64,000 bases of DNA from Haloferax litoreum (GCF_009674605.1 NZ_WKJO01000001.1:1364001-1428000); one strand, 5' to 3'. Numbered from the stretch's first letter, positions 35,001 to 43,406 are shown. Numbers and translations are program-made. Notes: generated by a model from the letters alone, not told the origin.

Positions 35001-37183
35001 CGCTGACGCAGACTGCGTCTGGCTGGAACGGGACCTTCGCATACGACGGTGACGGCGAATACCGCCTCGTCGCCAACGCGACAGACCGCGCCGGAAACAC
35101 CGGCACTGCCGAAGCGACCGCACAGGTCCAGACGGACATCCAGACGGTCGACAAGACGGTCGTCCTCACGAACGGACAGAGTGGCACGTTCATCGAACTC
35201 CACACGAAGACCGACGTGAACGAAGCGTTCGGTGCACTCACCGAGAGTGACACCCCAGTCGGCGAACTGTCGAAGAAACTCTCGGGAAGCCAGTTCATCA
35301 AAGGTGAACTCGGCGACAAACTCGACCAGAACCTGTCGTACGCACTCGTCGGCATTCCGGTCGACAAGTCTCAGCTTGCGCAGGGTGTCACGCCGCAAGA
35401 CGTCGATATCCGGTACTTCAACGAGACGACCAAGGAGTGGGAACTCGTCGGCACCACGACGGTCGAGACGCTGAACGTGACCGGCACGCCAACCGAGTAC
35501 TACGTTGTCAACGTGTCGCACTTCTCGACGTACGGTGCGGTCGCACCCGACACCACGGCACCGTCCATCGACGATAGCGCGTTGTCCGGCAGTGGGTCGC
35601 CGTACGACTACAGCACCGACACGGTCGACGTGACGTTCGACTACAGTGACGCACAGAGCGGCATCAACACGAGCAACGTCACTGTCGCGCTCGACGGAAC
35701 AGACGTGACCGGCGACTACGCCGGCGACCTGCAAGTGACGAGTTCGTCGACGACGCTAACCGCCGTCGACCTCGTCGGGTCCGGTTCGCACGAGGTCACG
35801 CTGACCGTCACCGACGAAGCGGGTAACAAGCAGACGACGACCAAGTCGTTCACCGTCGAAGAAGACGAGACGGCACCGTCGCTGGACACGTCCTTCACCG
35901 ACGGCAAGACGTACGCCTATGGAACTGACTCGGTCAGTTTCGACCTGACCTACTCCGACACCGAAAGCGGTGTCGACACGAGCGGTGTCACGGTCGAATT
36001 CACTGATTCCAGTGGAACGACCGATGTCACTGCGCCCGCGACGGTCACGTCGTCCGGTGTCTCGTACACTGCGACTGACCTCACGGCCGGGACCTACACC
36101 ATCGAGGTGAACGTCCCCGACGGCGCAGGCAACGACAACACGACGACGAAGACGTTCACCATCGACGGCGACGACGCAAAGCCGACCATCGAGTCGGTGA
36201 CGCAGTCGCCGTCGCCGACGAGTGGCAGTCTCCTGCCAACGACGACTGAACAGGTGAAGACGTCCGTCGACTACACGGACAGCGAGAGTGGTGTGGACGC
36301 CAGCGCCATCACCGTCGAATTCGACGATGGGTCTGGCTTCACCGACGTGACGGACCAGGCGGTCATCACGTCGTCGCAAGCGAACTACACGGCGCTCGAC
36401 CTCGGCCCCGGTGCCTACACGGTCCGGGTGACGGTGGTCGACGCTGACGGGAACACGCGCGTGTCCGACCAGTCGTTCACCATCGGCACGGGCACCGCGC
36501 CGCAGATTACGGGGTCGTCGCTGACGCCGACTGCCTCGGGTAGCACGCTTCCAGCAGGAACGTCGCAGGCGACGATTACCGTCTCCTACGACGACGCGGA
36601 AGACGACGTCGACACCAGCGCGATTACGGCGACGTTCGACGGCAGCGACGTCACGTCGGACCTGTCGTTCGACGAGTCCGCCGGGGAGATAACCTACCAG
36701 GCGACTGGCCTCACCGACGGTAGCAGTTACACGCTGTCCGTCGACGTGGTCGATAGCGCGTCGAACTCGGACTCCACGTCGGTGACGTTCGACGTCGACG
36801 AGAGTTCCGACGACTCCTTCACGGGTGGGTCGGACTCCTCGTCGCCCTCGTCGAACTACGATGACGACGACGACAGTTCGAGTTCCCCGTCGTCCCAGTC
36901 GGAGACGACGGTGACGACCACGCCCGAACCGACGTCGACCGACCAACCTGCGGACGAACAGACTGACGGCGAGTCGGACACGACGACTGACGACTCGTCC
37001 GAGACCGAATCTGAGTCGACGCCGGACTCCGAGGCGCAGACGGCGACGACGACTGCCGAGTCGACGGCCGAAGAGGCCGCCGACGGGACGCAGACGACAG
37101 ACTCCGAAGCGCCCGGATTCGGCCTGACGACCATGCTCGGTGCACTGATTCTGGTGCTCGCGCTGGTCCGTCGCCGTCTGTAA
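29015..37183 (+). CDS. Giant PGF-CTERM surface protein (2722 aa)
   Basis: I start at ATG 29015; the frame extends to a TTG at 29006, which adds 3 residues. A signal segment (residues 1-32, TLTLILLVSTITGG) is followed by about ten carboxypeptidase-regulatory-like modules to about residue 1350. Then come a CARDB-like domain (SVDVPSEVVRGEDVTVDI), several Ig-like repeats, a PGF-pre-PGF-like domain around 2035-2180 and more Ig-like modules to about 2590. A Ser/Thr/Asp/Glu stalk leads to the C-terminal sorting signal PGFGLTTMLGALILVLALV plus RRRL. PGF-CTERM is cleaved and lipidated by archaeosortase ArtA, so the mature protein is anchored at the cell surface. Many N-x-T/S sites suggest N-glycosylation. 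A role in adhesion or the envelope is inferred. Confidence 0.93.
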   Translation: MNTQSARALTLTLILLVSTITGGVSVAGAASSSTVTVDGGFQYADGSTPTDAWSATLSGSSDYSDQIGTDGTFHIQAGANQTYNLSFEQYNPAYTSANYPQDGVADIYAITPVSPGATNTSVGNWTVPNATLVQVVVQNETGAPIQNAHIQIRHENNGSSAFASATTNANGELVLDTNDQTGVELTGAVDFAVYGPAGYGFNQTATTVTDNTTLTITLPTVATVDGTLSEPDGTAAANDSVLFERGSTGELVTTDSNGNFSVDLTPGQTYEWAYYQGQIDTPAPADGIPDFHTLGPVTADSGTTTLSGETLPSARNLTVNVVREDGTNVSGAMVTFSQAITVDGTSVRAGDDRTTNQDGLARIEVDGARTTDISVHAPSGSDLGSSHTETTADSDNDVTVVLKEEVFVNGTVSASNGISVENASVGIHGINGTTGAPSGILESDGSYAIPANTNGTYEVYFQQTNWQASAGHPKDGLADLAPIGVVETSTTDVDLGQFSVPKGHLVNVTVVDSSGTPVEGVDIIVEAKDADSVAESGEGATTNADGELVLDTATSPGVEAPNGTLGVYVSPADATLSDNNTEILVDGNRSVTLTLQEQSLVTGSVTALDGTPVSGKQVLLHGESGGSNVTTDTGTFTLGAEQDISYELGFRDFNQDEAIADYERNGIVDIYTMDNVSVESSETNVGDYRLPVAHAVNITVVNQSGAPVSGAPVYVQHVNGSADSGEYGHTDSNGMFVWDDASHVGAELNGTIGVHVEPGGSKWVDNDTEFTVTENGSYQIVVQEQREFTGRLVGPDGTPVSGAEVVVNTGGDFNYARSDAGGNFSIGLPTNETASLGIIESPNDEFTEIGQQDGVADVVKVTEFDTTGTTALGNLSVPVGHQTTIRAVDRYGNPVPNAPMLLRAVDALDDSAAWGWNDRTDADGYLRAKSNDYELNGTVKIVPDAPDGYTSVTGNETITVDSNQTHTFVFERQGEVVSVNGSITDADGNAIEGNVISDNEPERKGHLSEIQSDGSFTVDVETNESFAIGYTQRDENGIGPRDGIADVYPFETVDVTSDTVIGSYTAPQGHVLNVTVENQTGAPIEGASVMFQPEGNEAFNPITAPAVTNTDGKAVVGNTTGLEATGPVFVYATRLGQTYDTATVTVTSPTEVTLTVPDPERVTVDGRILDSAGNPAVNDTLTVYSNEVYTYNDPIASETVTDTTGQFSTTAAANVTQELRYFQGNLGDRNAGNQTFFPTDDTPDVFAVQTLDGTGDAQLGDITLPQAYHVEIEVVTPNGTPVEGATVDVTHQSSSSDADARYDGAETNANGRYEIPASDGTGIDLVGSVVFGVSGPNGEYARNDTTITQNQTVTIELDVDQQSVPLSLAANATTIPAGEDVRFTVTDDANDPVNESNVTVTLPDGSTQTVQTDANGEAVFTSTTTGDYAVTASKNDTATEAYQSDSLTVTANEPGHVVVESVDVPSEVVRGEDVTVDITLSNPGAFDATDTLDVTGPLGVDTTETTLTPGETRTVVRTISTQGTTADTLSLTAETSNNSVSNTSTILEPANVSVDGYSLVETTILANEPVNATATLNNTGEVEGTYVLNLSVDGSVVTNETVTVGPQTTKTVNIATLVAWESDGTHTVSVADRPSTSITVLRPTNPDASVTVTAPTDGDVIGSGTVTLTYDLSNVTTGINHTEYSVDGGAYQTLTDGLSTTSHTLSVADGDHDVSVRLVDNLGTVVATSNRSFAVDSAAPVVGISAAQTDAIGVSNPTTVSIESTDANPGTTTFAVTNASGPVSERAVTDEVADGTATISWNGSLASGTALASGTYTLEVTSTDAAGNANTTTQTVSVDNDAPTVTATGVTDGTETTTVYVNDSDTLTISGTASDAESTLSSVDAVVSSDSTVFEERFDATLNGDGTWSATVAVDKLPDDGTYTVGGVATDAANNEDSSLNSSLTVVVDREAPSVGAAILNVTSNEGVVNVTANEVLATAPDVTVIKPGGANESVTLTQTASGWNGTFAYDGDGEYRLVANATDRAGNTGTAEATAQVQTDIQTVDKTVVLTNGQSGTFIELHTKTDVNEAFGALTESDTPVGELSKKLSGSQFIKGELGDKLDQNLSYALVGIPVDKSQLAQGVTPQDVDIRYFNETTKEWELVGTTTVETLNVTGTPTEYYVVNVSHFSTYGAVAPDTTAPSIDDSALSGSGSPYDYSTDTVDVTFDYSDAQSGINTSNVTVALDGTDVTGDYAGDLQVTSSSTTLTAVDLVGSGSHEVTLTVTDEAGNKQTTTKSFTVEEDETAPSLDTSFTDGKTYAYGTDSVSFDLTYSDTESGVDTSGVTVEFTDSSGTTDVTAPATVTSSGVSYTATDLTAGTYTIEVNVPDGAGNDNTTTKTFTIDGDDAKPTIESVTQSPSPTSGSLLPTTTEQVKTSVDYTDSESGVDASAITVEFDDGSGFTDVTDQAVITSSQANYTALDLGPGAYTVRVTVVDADGNTRVSDQSFTIGTGTAPQITGSSLTPTASGSTLPAGTSQATITVSYDDAEDDVDTSAITATFDGSDVTSDLSFDESAGEITYQATGLTDGSSYTLSVDVVDSASNSDSTSVTFDVDESSDDSFTGGSDSSSPSSNYDDDDDSSSSPSSQSETTVTTTPEPTSTDQPADEQTDGESDTTTDDSSETESESTPDSEAQTATTTAESTAEEAADGTQTTDSEAPGFGLTTMLGALILVLALVRRRL

Positions 37184-37194
37184 CGGCACACCTC

Positions 37195-37208
37195 AATTTT
37201 CCTTTTTC
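37195..37208 (+). terminator. T-rich terminator after the giant surface gene
   Basis: AATTTTCCTTTTTC follows the stop codon within about 15 bases. Archaeal transcription commonly ends at such U-tracts without a hairpin. Confidence 0.5.
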
Positions 37209-37324
37209 ACGGCCTCCGAGTGCCAACGCACCCGATACGTGCCCGAGTTCGTGAGTCACCACGAAGCGACGGACAGTGAGACGACGCCGCCGCCTTTTTG
37301 CTATCTGGTCACCCACTGCACAGT

Positions 37325-37717
37325 ATGACCGTCGAAGAACTCTCACTCGGTGTCCCGAAACCCATCATCGACGCCCTGCCGGAGTCGGACGGCGCGGCCG
37401 CACAGGACATGCAGAAGGCCGTTCAGGGGCTCGAAACCCGGTTGAACCGTGCAATCGTCGACGCCGAGTCGGAGTCAGAAGCAGCCCAGTACGTCGTCGA
37501 CGCCATCGAGCGACTCGAAGACCACTACGAGAAGTACGACGAGTTCGTTCCCGAACTTCGCGCGTGGGGGCAGTCTCCAATTTACGCCATCGCGTGGCGA
37601 AACCTCCAGGGTGACCTCATCTTGCAGTTGCAGGAGTACGACTGGCTGAAACCGCACATCGACCGCGAACGGAACCTCCGAATGGTCGAAGACGGGATTC
37701 GGTTCGGAAAGCGGTAA
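37325..37717 (+). CDS. Conserved haloarchaeal hypothetical protein (130 aa)
   Basis: From ATG 37325 the product is helical and acidic, with GLETRLNRAIVDAESESEAAQYVVDAIERLEDHYEKYDEFVPELRAW and a basic C-terminus. No catalytic motif or known domain is recognised. Codon use matches core genes. The downstream 490 bases are A+T-rich and without genes. Confidence 0.75.
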   Translation: MTVEELSLGVPKPIIDALPESDGAAAQDMQKAVQGLETRLNRAIVDAESESEAAQYVVDAIERLEDHYEKYDEFVPELRAWGQSPIYAIAWRNLQGDLILQLQEYDWLKPHIDRERNLRMVEDGIRFGKR

Positions 37718-38207
37718 CTGACCACCGACTCGGTTCTTTCGTCGTACTGTCCGATGTGGTTTGTTCCGAGTCCTCGACGGGATGATTCTCTACAGATGTG
37801 TATATATTACACAAGTCTAATGCATGGTTGGTGATGTTCATATATGAAGATGTTGTGTATGGGCGGCCCAGAAGACATTTTTCTGCATAGTAAACGAGGT
37901 ACGAATCGAGACGACAATATTAGTATTGTTCTCGAATCTTTTTGGCTATATTTGACTCAAGATAATTAATCTATCTTCAATTGGCTTCAAATGAGTGCAG
38001 TTTTGTAGTATAGGGCCCAAATATGGCCAAACAATTATTTTCAGGCCAAAACTATCTTTTCAATACTGGCTCGGTCGTGAATTCCGTTCACGAATCACCG
38101 CGAACAGACGGCGAATCACTGCTCTCACCCCGTTCTGTGAGCGGAATTTGGAACGAGACGGGTGTGCTCATGCCAAGTTTTAATGACACTGACAGAGTAC
38201 TTTTTGC
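37718..38207. other. A+T-rich gene-free stretch
   Basis: About 490 bases are much richer in A+T than the flanks (TATATATT, GATAATTAATC, ACAATTATTTTC). I find no convincing gene. Only short weak repeats and the promoter-like TACTTTTTGC before the gene at 38208 stand out. Confidence 0.5.
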
Positions 38208-39131
38208 ATGGACGACTACGACGAGACGGAGTCACGTTCGTCGACGGGTGACTCCGACGAGGGGGACTCGTCGTCACTTGCAGATGTCGTCGAGGGACCC
38301 ACGTTAGACACGACTACGTTCGACGTGTCCCACGACGATACGGATGCGTACGACGATGCTTCGACGTCCGACGCGACTACAGACGCGTCGCTTTCAGACC
38401 TCGCCAACTCCCTTCGCGAGCGACGACCCCGCGGTGGCGAGAGCGAGGTGGCGGGCGACAGGACGACGAGGGACTGGAACTTCGTTCACGACATCAACAG
38501 TACCGAGCGTGAATCCAGTGGAACAGTCGACGTCGATTCTGGCGCGGGTGCTGTGCTCGACCAGGTCGAAGACGAGACCACGTTGCTCGTCGGGCCGGGT
38601 GGTCCAGTAGACGACCGTCTCTGTGAACGACTGATGTCCCCCGAGTCGACGGTGACGAATCACCACCAACTCGTGATATCGGTCGACGTGCCGCCAGCGG
38701 AACAACGCGATACCCTCCAGAGACTCCGGAGCGGTGCAGTTCACTCCCAGGCACTCGTCGATGCACAGTCGTACTCTGTATCCGGCGACGTCGCCGAGTA
38801 CGAGGGCGTCGAGGTGATGAACGTCGCTTCGCCGAGAGACCTCCGACGCATCGGTATCCTGACCACGAAGGTCCTGTCCAAGTGGAACGACGCCGGCGTC
38901 CCTATCTCCATCTGTTTCCACTCACTCTCGAACCTCCTCGACGCCGTGGGAGACACCCAGCGCGTCTTCCGGTTTTTACACATCCTCCACGGGCGGATTC
39001 GCGCCGCCGGTGGGCGTGCACACTTCCATCTCGACCCGACCCGCCACGACGAACAGACGGTCCGCACGTTCTACTCGCTGTTCGACGCAGTCGTCGAGTT
39101 CGACGCCGACGGGTCAGTCACACTCGTGTGA
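38208..39131 (+). CDS. RecA-superfamily-like hypothetical protein (DUF7504-like)
   Basis: The N-terminal 90 residues are disordered and Asp/Ser/Thr-rich. The rest, from TTLLVGPGGPVDDRLCERLM through LVISVDVPPAEQRDTLQRL and the final VFRFLHILHGRIRAAGGRAHFHLD, resembles the haloarchaeal KaiC/RecA-like proteins lacking a Walker A lysine. The match is by eye. It could act in signalling or chemotaxis-related control. Start ATG 38208 follows a TACTTTTTG box. Confidence 0.6.
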   Translation: MDDYDETESRSSTGDSDEGDSSSLADVVEGPTLDTTTFDVSHDDTDAYDDASTSDATTDASLSDLANSLRERRPRGGESEVAGDRTTRDWNFVHDINSTERESSGTVDVDSGAGAVLDQVEDETTLLVGPGGPVDDRLCERLMSPESTVTNHHQLVISVDVPPAEQRDTLQRLRSGAVHSQALVDAQSYSVSGDVAEYEGVEVMNVASPRDLRRIGILTTKVLSKWNDAGVPISICFHSLSNLLDAVGDTQRVFRFLHILHGRIRAAGGRAHFHLDPTRHDEQTVRTFYSLFDAVVEFDADGSVTLV

Positions 39132-39152
39132 GTTCACGTGACCGACCGAATA

Positions 39153-40211
39153 CTAGGAGAGCCACTCGAACTCGTTCCTGTTCGGTGACGACGTGTTTTC
39201 GGCCTGCGTGGCCTCTGATTCGGTCGCCGTCTGGTCTACATCTGCCTCCGTCTGGTCTACATCTGCCTCCGTCTCGCCGCCAGTATGCGACGGTTCTTCA
39301 CCGCCGTCACGCGTCCGTGTGTTCTCCTGTTCTGCGGTCGACGCTGGTTCGTCTGCTGTCTTCGACTGACCTGTCGTCTCCGTTGGAGATGCACCCGGTG
39401 ACCTTCCTGTCGTCGCCGTGTACGTCGACAGGAAGAACCAGGTCGTCTCTTCGGCCACACCGGTCAGTGTCCGGTTACAGTTCGGGCACTCGGGAGACGT
39501 GAGGAGCGTGAAGTCGACTGTTCCCCCGCACTGTTCACAGTCGGCGGTGTGGGTTCCGGCCTCACGTGCGGCCTCTCTGAGACGGCGCAGTTGGTCACGC
39601 TCGGCTCTGAGTTCTCTAATCTCCGCTTGGTACTGTGCCTGCGTCTCCGTGAGTCGAACGTCGAGTTCGTCGCCCGTTTGGACGAGATACTCGAGAATCG
39701 TCCGGAGGTTCTCGAACTCCTCGTCGAGTCGGGCCTGCAGTTGGGATTGCTCTGTTTCGAGTGTCGACCGAACGTCGTCGACGGTGTCTGTGAGTTCGTC
39801 TACGTCTTCGTAGCCGGCTTCCACGTCGTCCAGTCTGTCCGCGATTGATTGGACTTCCTCGGCGAGCGTCGAGCGCTGCCGTGACTCCGTCTGAAGTTCG
39901 GTCTGGAGTGACTCGACGCGTTGGACTAACTCGTCGAACTCGTCTTCGGTTACTGCGCCGTCCGTCATGGCTGCCTGCCCGTGTCGGTTGGCACCCGGTC
40001 GTTCACCACCTCCATCGTCGGCGAACATCGGCGTTCGGTTCCGCCCGTCCAACACCTGCGTGACTTCTTTGAGCGTCCAATACGAGTCGAGTAACTGCTC
40101 TAAGACGCGTTCTCGCGAACTGTCGGTTTCGGCGGCTTTCTGCGTCAACCAGTCCTCGAACGTCGAGGTGGCAATCTCTCGGTCACTCTGGTCCGACGAC
40201 TCGTTGGACAT
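39153..40211 (-). CDS. Coiled-coil protein with zinc ribbon (352 aa)
   Basis: From ATG 40211 (MSNESSDQSD) the protein has an N-terminal helical domain, then a long coiled coil from about EFDELVQRVESLQTELQTE to RAERDQLRRLREA. A zinc ribbon, CEQCGG and CPNC, follows, then a disordered acidic tail. The tail holds a tandem duplication of TEADVDQ, encoded by a perfect 21-base repeat at 39229-39270. The function is unknown. It is divergent from the DUF5305 gene with 119 bases between. Confidence 0.78.
   Translation of the reverse strand: MSNESSDQSDREIATSTFEDWLTQKAAETDSSRERVLEQLLDSYWTLKEVTQVLDGRNRTPMFADDGGGERPGANRHGQAAMTDGAVTEDEFDELVQRVESLQTELQTESRQRSTLAEEVQSIADRLDDVEAGYEDVDELTDTVDDVRSTLETEQSQLQARLDEEFENLRTILEYLVQTGDELDVRLTETQAQYQAEIRELRAERDQLRRLREAAREAGTHTADCEQCGGTVDFTLLTSPECPNCNRTLTGVAEETTWFFLSTYTATTGRSPGASPTETTGQSKTADEPASTAEQENTRTRDGGEEPSHTGGETEADVDQTEADVDQTATESEATQAENTSSPNRNEFEWLS
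39229..39270. repeat. Tandem 21-base repeat, two copies
   Basis: GTCTGGTCTACATCTGCCTC plus C is present twice head to tail without mismatch (39229-39249, 39250-39270), in frame within the acidic tail of the coiled-coil protein. Copy number could vary between strains by slippage. Confidence 0.9.
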
Positions 40212-40330
40212 CGTATGTAGACACGCTCTCTTTCGAGATAGTTCGGCTTCTAGGACAAAAGCTTTGTTCCGCGTTGACATACGCGCTACTATGAACCGGT
40301 CTCACTCGGAACTAGTTGCACTCCCCGACA

Positions 40331-41353
40331 ATGGCTGTTGAAGACCGCCTCAAACTGTTCGTCACACAGCAGGCACGGCCACTCGTCGTGCTCTTCGCAG
40401 TCGCGGGTCTCTTCTGTCTTCTCGGTGCAGGGTACGTTTTTTTCACACCGACGACACAGACTGTCTCCGAGGAGGTCAACGTCCAGACCATCGAGTCCTC
40501 GGTCGGAACGAGTGCCGTCGTCACTGGGAACTCCACCCTGTACGAACAGGGAGAGACCCTCGAAAACCGGTCTGCGTACTTCGTTCCAGTCACGCCAAAC
40601 CTCTCGTTTCACGCCGAGACGGACGTCCCACCGGGTCAGGACGTGACGGTCTCACAGCGACTCACGATGAACGTCGTCGGCGTGCGCGGCGACCAACCGT
40701 TCTACCAGTCTGAAGAGGTGCTCCTCGACGAACGACGCAGTGTCTCCGACGGGAGCGTCGCCGCGACTCGTTCGATAAACGTCTCGGCGATGCGCAAAGA
40801 CATTCAGACGAAACGGGCCGAGACAGACGGTGTCGGTCGGTTTCGAGTCTCTCTCGAACTGAACGTCACATACCAGACGGACTCGTACGAAGGGTCGCTC
40901 TCGACGAGTGCACCGTTCGTCATCTCCGGGCAGGCGTACTACCTCGACGGTGCAGTTGCCGACTCACAGACTCACTCGGAGACGGTGCAACGAGAGGTGC
41001 AGCGACCATCTGACCCCGCCGAGTATGGTGGGCTAGCGCTCGTCGGACTCGTCCTGTTCGGACTCTGTGGCGTCATCGTCCGTACCGAAGCGGTCAGTGA
41101 CCCCGAAGAACTTCGGACGCGTATCTCACACAGCAGGCACGACGAGTGGATTTCACGCGGTGAGTTCCCGACTGAGTCCGAAAAGCAGTACATCTCGATA
41201 CTCACGTTAGCGGACCTCGTCGACGTCGCTATCGACACCAATCGACGTGTCATCTACGACCCAGACATCGAAGTGTACGCTGTCATCGACGGCAACGAGA
41301 TTTACTACTACTCTCTCGGTGACCTCCACGCGCACGCCTGGTTGAACCTCTGA
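40331..41353 (+). CDS. DUF5305 family membrane protein
   Basis: From ATG 40331 (MAVEDRLKLFVTQQARP) the 340-residue protein has an N-terminal transmembrane helix (VVLFAVAGLFCLLGAGYVFF) and a second at about 235-255 (GLALVGLVLFGLCGVIV). The extracellular part between them is beta-rich, with TLYEQGETLENRSAYFVPVTPNLSF. It continues to a cytoplasmic tail ending YYYSLGDLHAHAWL. DUF5305 genes are often found beside archaeal signal peptidases, as here. A role in assembly or anchoring of surface proteins is inferred. Confidence 0.85.
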   Translation: MAVEDRLKLFVTQQARPLVVLFAVAGLFCLLGAGYVFFTPTTQTVSEEVNVQTIESSVGTSAVVTGNSTLYEQGETLENRSAYFVPVTPNLSFHAETDVPPGQDVTVSQRLTMNVVGVRGDQPFYQSEEVLLDERRSVSDGSVAATRSINVSAMRKDIQTKRAETDGVGRFRVSLELNVTYQTDSYEGSLSTSAPFVISGQAYYLDGAVADSQTHSETVQREVQRPSDPAEYGGLALVGLVLFGLCGVIVRTEAVSDPEELRTRISHSRHDEWISRGEFPTESEKQYISILTLADLVDVAIDTNRRVIYDPDIEVYAVIDGNEIYYYSLGDLHAHAWLNL

Positions 41354-41436
41354 GTGTGCACTCCTTCGGTCTGTGAGTGCTCGCGTCTTGCCTCCTCGTC
41401 TCACCCATTCGACTCTCGTCGGTCCTCGCCGCCTAC

Positions 41437-42009
41437 TCAGAGCGGTTCGTCGAGGTTTTCGAACCGGTACCGTCGATTCGCGAGGGCGTGGTACGCCGCC
41501 GAGACAGTGAACGCGGCGATGATTATCGTGGGATACACCAGCGTCGGCACCGCCCCAGTCGGGAGGACGTCCATCCAGAGTCCGACGACGACGAGACACG
41601 AGAGGAACGAGAGACCGAGATAGTACACACCCCACGGAATCGAGTTCTCGGGGACGATGTCGAGGTAGATGTCGAGTCGTTCGGTCTGATTCGTCAACTC
41701 GACCTCCCCGTTCTCGTACGTCACGATGCCCGCACGTTCGAGTCGCGGGAGGTGTGTCTGCTGGAGTGACGTGTACACCGTCTTCCGTTCTGCGGACCCG
41801 AGTTCGCTAATCGATTTGTCCTTCTCCCACGCGGCGACCTGTTCTGCGAGGTCGGAGAGTGAAACCGGGCCGTCCGCCTGTTTACAGTGGTGGATGGTGT
41901 ACCGCCGCCGGTGGTTACTCATGAGGTCGAATATCTCGTCTTTGGGGAGTCCTGTCTCCTCTTCGGGCGGTCGTCTACCGAGCAACCCACCCGCTCCGCG
42001 ATTGCTCAT
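41437..42009 (-). CDS. DUF7344-type HTH protein with membrane helices
   Basis: The 190-residue protein has an HTH part with DEIFDLMSNHRRRYTIHHCKQADGPVSLSDLAEQVAAWE and VYTSLQQTHLPRLERAGIVTYENG. Two transmembrane helices follow, around 125-145 and 148-170 (YLGLSFLSCLVVVGLWM, VPTLVYPTIIIAAFTVSA). This regulator is membrane-bound and lies at the end of the secreted-protein operon. It probably senses envelope state and controls the cluster. Confidence 0.86.
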   Translation of the reverse strand: MSNRGAGGLLGRRPPEEETGLPKDEIFDLMSNHRRRYTIHHCKQADGPVSLSDLAEQVAAWEKDKSISELGSAERKTVYTSLQQTHLPRLERAGIVTYENGEVELTNQTERLDIYLDIVPENSIPWGVYYLGLSFLSCLVVVGLWMDVLPTGAVPTLVYPTIIIAAFTVSAAYHALANRRYRFENLDEPL

Positions 42010-42085
42010 CTGTCACGTAAGTGTACAGTGTTCCAGTATTTATTTTCTCGCTTGCACGACATTCCGCTGACGTGCTACCTCGTCT

Positions 42086-42703
42086 TCACTGGTCGGGCCA
42101 CTCGGTGTGAACACGGACCGTCACGTCGTAGTCGTCGCTGGGTGGGAGGGCTTCGAGGGTCTCGCCCCGGCCGGTCGGAGTGAGGTCGACGCGGAGTCCG
42201 AACGGGACTGCTTCCCCCGGTTCGAGGACGCCATCTGCGACGGACGGTGACGGACTCACTGCGAGGAGATTGTCACCGGACAGCCCCGAGGAGTCGAGTG
42301 TGTCGCTCGCCGCTGTCGCCTGGAGTGTGGCCTCGATAGCGTCGAGCGTCGCTGCCGAGAGCGTATCGCTCGTGGCATCGAACGAGAAGTAGATTCCCAC
42401 GATGTCCTCTGTCCCGACGTTCGTAATCTGGACGATGTCTTCGAATCGCGTCACCGCTCTCGTGTTGAGTCCCCCGTCGTCGCCCCCGGGTGTGAGTGCA
42501 CTCACGTAGCCATCAGCATCTGTCTGAACGTGAACCGGTGGGTCGTTCGCTGGCGTCAACTCGATATCGCCGTCGGTCGTGTCGACGACGCGGAACGATG
42601 CGCCCGCAGACGACGAGACCACGACCGAGGCACCCGACCCGGCGATTCCACCGAGGACGAAGAGGTTGCCCATCGCGAAGAGTGTCTGGCGGCGAGTGGG
42701 CAT
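42086..42703 (-). CDS. Secreted DUF1102-like protein, third of the operon
   Basis: The 205-residue protein begins MPTRRQTLFAMGNLFVLGGIAGSGASVVVSS, with twin arginines and a GSGAS cleavage-like motif. The mature part resembles DUF1102/TasA-like proteins: FRVVDTTDGDIELTPANDPPVHVQ, then an FEDIVQITNVGTEDIVGIYF stretch. It is acidic and beta-rich. It is separated from the gene upstream by 29 bases, so it is in one operon. It is predicted to be a structural surface or fibre protein, but this is inference. Confidence 0.75.
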   Translation of the reverse strand: MPTRRQTLFAMGNLFVLGGIAGSGASVVVSSSAGASFRVVDTTDGDIELTPANDPPVHVQTDADGYVSALTPGGDDGGLNTRAVTRFEDIVQITNVGTEDIVGIYFSFDATSDTLSAATLDAIEATLQATAASDTLDSSGLSGDNLLAVSPSPSVADGVLEPGEAVPFGLRVDLTPTGRGETLEALPPSDDYDVTVRVHTEWPDQ

Positions 42704-42732
42704 GTGAAGTCCAGGTGAAGGGTTCTCGGGTC

Positions 42733-43389
42733 TTACTGTTGGTTCGCGACTGCGGTTACTTCGTCGACGAGGACCGTGTTCTCGCTGTCGCCAGCGAACG
42801 ACCCCGAAACCGAGTTCGCGATACTCGTTTTCTGTACGACTTTCAGACCGACCGTCTCCGACGTGCCTGCCGACACGGAGACGTAGTTCTGCGGGTCGTA
42901 CTGTGGGTCAGCCCAGTCGGAAGAGACTATGCTCTCCGGTGACCCGTGCGTGAATTGGAACGCTTCGACGACGTCCGATTTCGGGATACTGCCATCATCG
43001 ACGTCGGCACCGAACCCCGTGTACGTGAACCCGACGTCGTAGTCGGTGCCGTCGGTGTTGTTGTTCGTGAGTTTCAGGATGTCGCCGAAGTCGTGGTCCC
43101 GTGTCGCCGAAACCGCGACCTGAACGGTGACCATCTGCCCACCGTTCCCGCTAACGGTCGCCACCGGGAGGTCGTTCGGTTGGAGGGTCGCGAAGTCGAT
43201 AGATTGGTTCTTCTCGACGGTCGCCCCCAGCGAGTCTGCGGGGTCGATTCGGATGTCTGCCCCCGGCGAGACGACGCGGAAACTGCCGTCGCTGTTGTTC
43301 GAGACGACGTCGACTGCACCCGTCCCGAGTGCTGTTCCGACGCCGAAGGCGAGGGTGCCTACTGCGGTGAGGACGTTTCGTCGTTTCAT
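42733..43389 (-). CDS. Secreted DUF1102-like protein, second of the operon
   Basis: The 218-residue protein begins MKRRNVLTAVGTLAFGVGTALGTGAVDVVS, with twin arginines and the GTGA motif after a hydrophobic stretch. The mature region has FRVVSPGADIRIDPADSLGATVEKNQ and HDFGDILKLTNNNTDG, which match the domain of its neighbours. It lies 17 bases downstream of the first operon gene. A divergent 325-base region separates the operon from the signal peptidase. Confidence 0.8.
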   Translation of the reverse strand: MKRRNVLTAVGTLAFGVGTALGTGAVDVVSNNSDGSFRVVSPGADIRIDPADSLGATVEKNQSIDFATLQPNDLPVATVSGNGGQMVTVQVAVSATRDHDFGDILKLTNNNTDGTDYDVGFTYTGFGADVDDGSIPKSDVVEAFQFTHGSPESIVSSDWADPQYDPQNYVSVSAGTSETVGLKVVQKTSIANSVSGSFAGDSENTVLVDEVTAVANQQ

Positions 43390-43406
43390 GTGCTGTCGGG
43401 CTTCGA

